DNA of 64,000 nt. Origin: Pseudomonas sp. 30_B (GTDB lineage: Bacteria > Pseudomonadota > Gammaproteobacteria > Pseudomonadales > Pseudomonadaceae). The notes below the pieces were generated by a model. That model ran no database searches. It had not been told where the DNA came from and saw nothing but the letters and a program-made list of their open reading frames with translations. The translations under genes and the position numbers were made by a program. The DNA is taken from NCBI RefSeq assembly GCF_017491605.1, contig NZ_JAFGYY010000004.1:97916-161915 (forward strand). Direction: 5' to 3'. Shown here piece after piece: positions 60,379 through 64,000 of this stretch (its first letter is position 1; the number at the start of each line of letters is the position of its first letter).

Positions 60379-61589
60379 GCGGCTGCGACAAGCCCGGCCT
60401 GCTGCCGGTCGAGGATGCCCTGGCCCGTCTGCTGACCCTGGCCGAACAATCCCCGATCACCGGGAGCGAAACCTTGTCGTTGGCCGAAGCGGATGGCCGT
60501 GTGCTGGCCGAGCCGCTGCTGGCCGGGCTGGACCTGCCGCCGTGGCCGAACAGCGCCATGGACGGTTACGCGCTGCGCCTGGCCGACTGGCAGGGCGAGC
60601 CTTTGCCGGTCAGCCAGAAGATCTTTGCCGGCCAGGCGGGTGAACCGCTGCAGCCGGGCACCTGCGCGCGCATCTTTACTGGCGCGCCGGTACCGGCAGG
60701 CGCCGACTGCGTAGAGATGCAGGAAAACGCCGAGGTGCTGGACGATGGCCGCGTGCGCTTTCTCGAAGCGCTCAAGGTCGGTCAGCACATCCGTCCGCAG
60801 GGCCAGGAAACCCGCAAGGGCGACTGCGTGCTGCCGGCCGGCACGCGCCTGGGGCCCATCGAGATTGGCCTCGCCGCTTCGCTCGGCGAATCCGAACTGA
60901 ACGTGCGCCGCCGCCCGCGCGTGGCGCTGCTGTCCACTGGCGATGAGCTGGTCGAACCGGGTAAGCCGCTGGCGCTCGGGCAGATCTACAACAGCAACCG
61001 CCACCTGCTGCGCACCTGGCTGCAACGCTTCGGCTGCGAGGTAGTGGACGCGGGCATCCTGCCGGACGATCTCGAACTCACCCGCCAGGCGCTGGCCGGG
61101 TTGTCGAACGTGGACCTGATCCTTTCCACCGGCGGCGTGTCCGTCGGCGAGGCGGACTTCCTCGGCGCCGCCCTGCGCGAGGCAGGTGAGCTGGCGCTGT
61201 GGAAACTGGCGATCAAGCCGGGCAAGCCGCTGACCGTCGGCCATTACCAGCAGGTTCCGGTGATCGGCCTGCCGGGCAATCCCGCGTCCACCCTGGTGAC
61301 CTTCGCGCTGCTGGCGCGGCCTTATCTGATGCGTCGCCTGGGCATGCAGAAGGTCGAGCCGCTGCGTGTGCAGGTACCCGCCGGGTTCAGCTGGACCAAG
61401 CCGGGCAACCGCCGCGAGTACTTGCGCGCGCGTCTGGAGAATGGCCGCGCGGTGCCCTATGCCAACCAGAGCTCCGGCGTGCTGCGCAGCGCAGCCTGGG
61501 CCGAAGGCCTGGCGGAAGTGCGCGAAGGGACGACGCTGGCCGAGGGCGACTCGTTGGCCTTCATTCCCTTCAGCGAATTGCTCGATTGA
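60375..61589 (+). CDS. moeA: Molybdopterin molybdenumtransferase
   Basis: This 404-residue protein has the MoeA domains in order: N-terminal VEDALARLLTLAEQ, then the NSAMDGYALR motif, the GTGD-like STGDELVEPGKPL loop, the later STGGVSVGEADFLGA motif, and the C-terminal VPVIGLPGNPASTLVTF. MoeA inserts molybdate into adenylated molybdopterin. It starts within the moaB stop and is followed by a palindrome and a long-stem terminator. Confidence 0.96.
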   Translation: MSGCDKPGLLPVEDALARLLTLAEQSPITGSETLSLAEADGRVLAEPLLAGLDLPPWPNSAMDGYALRLADWQGEPLPVSQKIFAGQAGEPLQPGTCARIFTGAPVPAGADCVEMQENAEVLDDGRVRFLEALKVGQHIRPQGQETRKGDCVLPAGTRLGPIEIGLAASLGESELNVRRRPRVALLSTGDELVEPGKPLALGQIYNSNRHLLRTWLQRFGCEVVDAGILPDDLELTRQALAGLSNVDLILSTGGVSVGEADFLGAALREAGELALWKLAIKPGKPLTVGHYQQVPVIGLPGNPASTLVTFALLARPYLMRRLGMQKVEPLRVQVPAGFSWTKPGNRREYLRARLENGRAVPYANQSSGVLRSAAWAEGLAEVREGTTLAEGDSLAFIPFSELLD

Positions 61590-61608
61590 TCCGCTCGCAG
61601 GCTGATTT

Positions 61609-61634
61609 GTAGGCGCGAGCTTGCTCGCGAACGC
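61609..61634. repeat. Single REP-like palindrome (GTAGGCGCGAGC type)
   Basis: The GTAGGCGCGAGCTTGCTCGCGA unit has dyad GCGAGC/GCTCGC and belongs to a different REP subtype from the GTAGGAGCGGAC copies. It lies between moeA and its terminator. Confidence 0.7.
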
Positions 61635-61666
61635 CGCATCGTTCCGATGCGCCGGCTCTTGGCCGG

Positions 61667-61704
61667 AAAAAAACGGGGCCGCAATTTGCGGCCCCGTTTT
61701 TTAG
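61667..61704. terminator. Bidirectional terminator between moeA and adhesin gene
   Basis: The stem GGGGCCGCA (61675-61683)/TGCGGCCCC (61687-61695) has an ATT loop, A-rich 5' and T-rich 3' flanks, and serves convergent genes. Confidence 0.92.
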
Positions 61705-61725
61705 TGCTGACGGATCAGCAACGGC

Positions 61726-64000
61726 TCAGGCGATATCGGTCGTCGAGAACGCATTCGCCGCATTTACCCCGGTCAGAACGATCAGGGTGTCGCCGGTATC
61801 AACGGAGTGGTTCTGGTTCTCGTCGATGACCAGCCAGCCATTGCCGGAGCCCGCTGCGTTCCAGGCCATGTAGGCGCCGTTGGTCGCAGAGCCGCTTGCC
61901 ATTACGGTGTTGGCGGCAGCGACGAAGGCATTGAAGTCAGCCAGCCCCGAGCCATTGGCGATGGTGACATTGCCTGCGTTCAGCGAGGTGACGATGGTGT
62001 CGTTCGCCGAGTTGAAGTCGCCGATGGTATCCGCGGTGGCCAGGGTGATGCCGGTGTCGCCGGTGGAGAACACGAAGGAGTCGTTGTCCTTGCCGCCATA
62101 CAGCAGATCGACGCCGGTGCCGCCGTAGATCTCGTCGTCGCCGTCCTGGCCGAACACGGTGTCATTGCCCGACCCCGCCACGATGATGTCGACGTTCTGC
62201 CGGCCATAGATGACGTCGTCGCCGGAGCGGAAGTCATAGCCACCGCCGGGCAGGCTTTCGGTCCCGGCATTGGTACCGGTGACGATGCTGAAGGTTTCGT
62301 TGTAGGTGGCCTGCGCGCTTCCCGTGCCCTGGCTTGCCTGGACGGTCACTTCGTAGATGGTGCCGGAAGCGAGCCCAGTCGGGGTACTGAGCGCGCCAGC
62401 GGCACTGACGGCGAACTGCGCGCTCGCGTCGGTGATGATGCTCGCGGCGCCCAGGGCTCCGGACTTGGCGCTGAAGAGGCTGTAGGTGTATGCGCCTCCG
62501 CCGTCCACGTCGGTACCGGTGGTCACGCTGATAGTTCCGATGGCACCGTTGTTGCCGGGAACACCATTGCCTGTAACGAACGAATTGGAGGTGTCCGCAG
62601 TCAAGGTAAGGTCGCGCGGCGCATCGTTGCCTCCGGTGATGCCGATGGTGATGGTCTGGTTGGCCGAGGTTACGCCATCGGCCGCAGCGGTCACGTTGTA
62701 CACCAGATTCGGATTGGCGCCCCACTGCAGCGCCTCGATGGCTGCGTCGTTGGCGACGAACTTGTAGGCGCCGGTGCTGCTGTTCAGGTACAGCGTGCCG
62801 TAGCCGCTGCTGGTGTTCTGCAGGTTGTAGTCCAGTTGTCCCGTCGTGGTGCTGCCGGCCAGGGCGAAGGTGAAGCTGGTGTCGCCGTCGCGGCTGCTGA
62901 CGCTCAGGGTGCCAAGCGTGTCATTGAAGGTGTCGTCAGCCGCCGTGTCGGTATAGGACGCCACCACAGGCGCCACCACTGGAGCGTCTTCGGCGCCAGT
63001 GAAGTTGAAGGTAATGGTCTGGCTGGTCGAAGTCGCACCATCAGCCGCTGCCGTCACGTGATAGATCGCGCTTGGATTGTTGCCGGCCTCCAGCGCTTCG
63101 ATGGCCGCGTCGTTGGCAACGAACTTGTAGGCGCCAGTGGTGCTGTTCAGGTACAGGGTGCCATAGGTACTGCTGGCGTCCTGCCGGTCGTAACCCGGGA
63201 GCGGCGATGAGCTGCTGCCGGCCAGGGCGAAGCTGAAGCTGGTGTCGCCATCGCGGCTGGTCACGCTCAGGGTGCCTACCGTGTCGGCGAAGGTATTGTC
63301 GGCTGCCGTATCGGTGTAGGAGGCGACTACCGGTGCCACCACTGGTGCGTCTTCGGCACCGGTGAGGTTGATGGTGATGGTCTGACTGGGTGAGGCAATG
63401 CCATCGGCCGAAGCGGTCACGTGATAGATCGCACTCGGATTGTTGCCAGCCTCCAGGGCCTCGATGGCAGCATCGTTGGCGACGAACTTGTAGGCCCCAG
63501 TGCTGCTGTTCAGGTACAGGGTGCCGAAGTTGCTGCTGGCGTCTTGCCGGTCGTAACCCGACATCAGCGAGTCACTGCTGCCAGCCAGGGCGAAGGTGAA
63601 GCTGGTATCGCCGTCGCGGCTGCTGACGCTCAGGGTGCCTACCGTGTCGGCGAAGGTATTGTCGGCCGCCGTGTCGGTGTAGCCGGCAACCACCGCTGTC
63701 ACCTCCGGAGCGTCCTGAGCACCGGTCAAACTGATGGTCAGGGTCTTGGTGTCGGTCGCGCCCGAGCCGTCGGTCACCTTGAGCGTGAAGCCCTCGCTGG
63801 TGTTCGCCTCCAGCGCCTCGATGGCGCTGTCGTTGGGGACGTACTCATAGGCGCCGCTGTTAGCCAGGTAAAGCGTGCCGAAGTTGCCGACCAGTTTTTG
63901 CTGGTAGTTGGTTCCGTTGATATCGAAGGACCCGCTGGTCGTACCGGCACTGTCGATCGTATAGGCCTTGCTATCGCCGGCATCACGGTCTGCCGTGGTC
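61726..64000 (-). CDS. Large VCBS-repeat RTX adhesin, C-terminal part
   Basis: Partial: the frame stays open to the window edge, giving 757 visible residues of the C-terminal end. It consists of VCBS-like domains of about 121 residues (SYTDTAADNTFADTVGTLSVTSRDGDTSF, YGTLYLNSTTGAYKFVANDAAIEALEAGNNPSAIYHVTA), three of which repeat at 363-base spacing with high identity. A differing cadherin-like domain follows. Then come RTX nonapeptide repeats (GSGNDTVFGQDGDDEIYGGTGVDLLYGG) and the type I secretion tail ending in FSTTDIA. It is a calcium-binding surface or secreted adhesin of the LapA/BapA kind; its exporter is not in the window. Confidence 0.92.
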   Translation of the reverse strand, partial: TTADRDAGDSKAYTIDSAGTTSGSFDINGTNYQQKLVGNFGTLYLANSGAYEYVPNDSAIEALEANTSEGFTLKVTDGSGATDTKTLTISLTGAQDAPEVTAVVAGYTDTAADNTFADTVGTLSVSSRDGDTSFTFALAGSSDSLMSGYDRQDASSNFGTLYLNSSTGAYKFVANDAAIEALEAGNNPSAIYHVTASADGIASPSQTITINLTGAEDAPVVAPVVASYTDTAADNTFADTVGTLSVTSRDGDTSFSFALAGSSSSPLPGYDRQDASSTYGTLYLNSTTGAYKFVANDAAIEALEAGNNPSAIYHVTAAADGATSTSQTITFNFTGAEDAPVVAPVVASYTDTAADDTFNDTLGTLSVSSRDGDTSFTFALAGSTTTGQLDYNLQNTSSGYGTLYLNSSTGAYKFVANDAAIEALQWGANPNLVYNVTAAADGVTSANQTITIGITGGNDAPRDLTLTADTSNSFVTGNGVPGNNGAIGTISVTTGTDVDGGGAYTYSLFSAKSGALGAASIITDASAQFAVSAAGALSTPTGLASGTIYEVTVQASQGTGSAQATYNETFSIVTGTNAGTESLPGGGYDFRSGDDVIYGRQNVDIIVAGSGNDTVFGQDGDDEIYGGTGVDLLYGGKDNDSFVFSTGDTGITLATADTIGDFNSANDTIVTSLNAGNVTIANGSGLADFNAFVAAANTVMASGSATNGAYMAWNAAGSGNGWLVIDENQNHSVDTGDTLIVLTGVNAANAFSTTDIA
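62750..63850 (-). repeat. Tandem 363-base repeats inside the adhesin gene
   Basis: Shared sequence GAACTTGTAGGCGCC occurs at 62758, 63121 and 63484, exactly 363 bases apart, corresponding to 121-residue domains. A further more diverged unit begins near 63840. The identity between units is high enough that unequal recombination could change copy number. Confidence 0.85.

Noticed and set aside
61726..64000. CRISPR array suspected from regularly spaced repeats
   Set aside because: The repeat period is 363 bases and lies in frame in a coding sequence; there are no short direct repeats with unique spacers.

Overview
The window is 64 kb of GC-rich DNA, apparently chromosomal, from a Pseudomonas of the P. 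aeruginosa branch (P. nitroreducens/citronellolis-like). Evidence is the GTAGGAGCGGAC-type intergenic palindromes, the heavily GC-ending codons, and a gene order (pepN ... moxR/bat operon ... gdhB ... pyrD, rmf, rlmKL ... dacB, yggL, rocA2/rocS2, dgt ... mobA, moaB, moeA) that, from memory, runs parallel to the PA308x to PA302x stretch of P. aeruginosa PAO1. No phage, insertion sequence or CRISPR array was seen. One tRNA (Pro, CGG) is present.

Layout. 1-4.6 kb: end of a rhomboid protease, two small conserved proteins and aminopeptidase N. 5.0-12.2 kb: a four-gene envelope module (DUF1302 outer-membrane barrel, DUF1329 periplasmic protein, YCF48-type propeller, MMPL-family RND pump) that looks like an uncharacterised trans-envelope transport system. 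12.2-15 kb: a secreted cyclase-like hydrolase, a carboxymuconolactone-decarboxylase-like protein and a secreted alpha/beta hydrolase, among palindromic repeats. 15.0-21.9 kb: a tightly overlapping minus-strand operon moxR - DUF58 - DUF4381 - batA - batB/C - batD. 22-28 kb: a DUF1353-like membrane protein and the 1,620-residue NAD-glutamate dehydrogenase gdhB.

28-34 kb is the most variable stretch: a TetR/amidohydrolase divergent pair sharing a near-perfect palindromic operator, several small unknown genes, an XRE regulator and an orphan protein. In PAO1 the pel exopolysaccharide genes lie in this interval; none is seen here. 34-43 kb: DUF2835, pyrD, rmf, rlmKL, a CHASE-PAS-GGDEF cyclase, dacB and yggL. 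43.1-44.0 kb is an unusually AT-rich gene-free gap in front of the RocA2/RocS2-type two-component system. 48-52 kb: dgt, an EAL phosphodiesterase and three small membrane/stress proteins.

52-58.5 kb: an ammonium channel without a neighbouring PII gene, an OprD-family porin, an MBL-fold hydrolase, and a PNPOx-like plus GST operon facing a TetR gene across an operator placed between the -35 and -10 boxes. 58.5-61.6 kb: tRNA-Pro, a DUF903 lipoprotein and molybdenum cofactor genes mobA, moaB, moeA. The window ends inside a large secreted adhesin made of VCBS-like repeats with an RTX tail.

Common themes are envelope maintenance (bat operon, dacB, MMPL module, DUF883 and holin-X proteins), surface attachment and c-di-GMP control (GGDEF, EAL, RocS2/A2, adhesin), and nitrogen/nucleotide metabolism (gdhB, amtB, pyrD, dgt). 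Functions are assigned by motif recognition only; no database search was possible.
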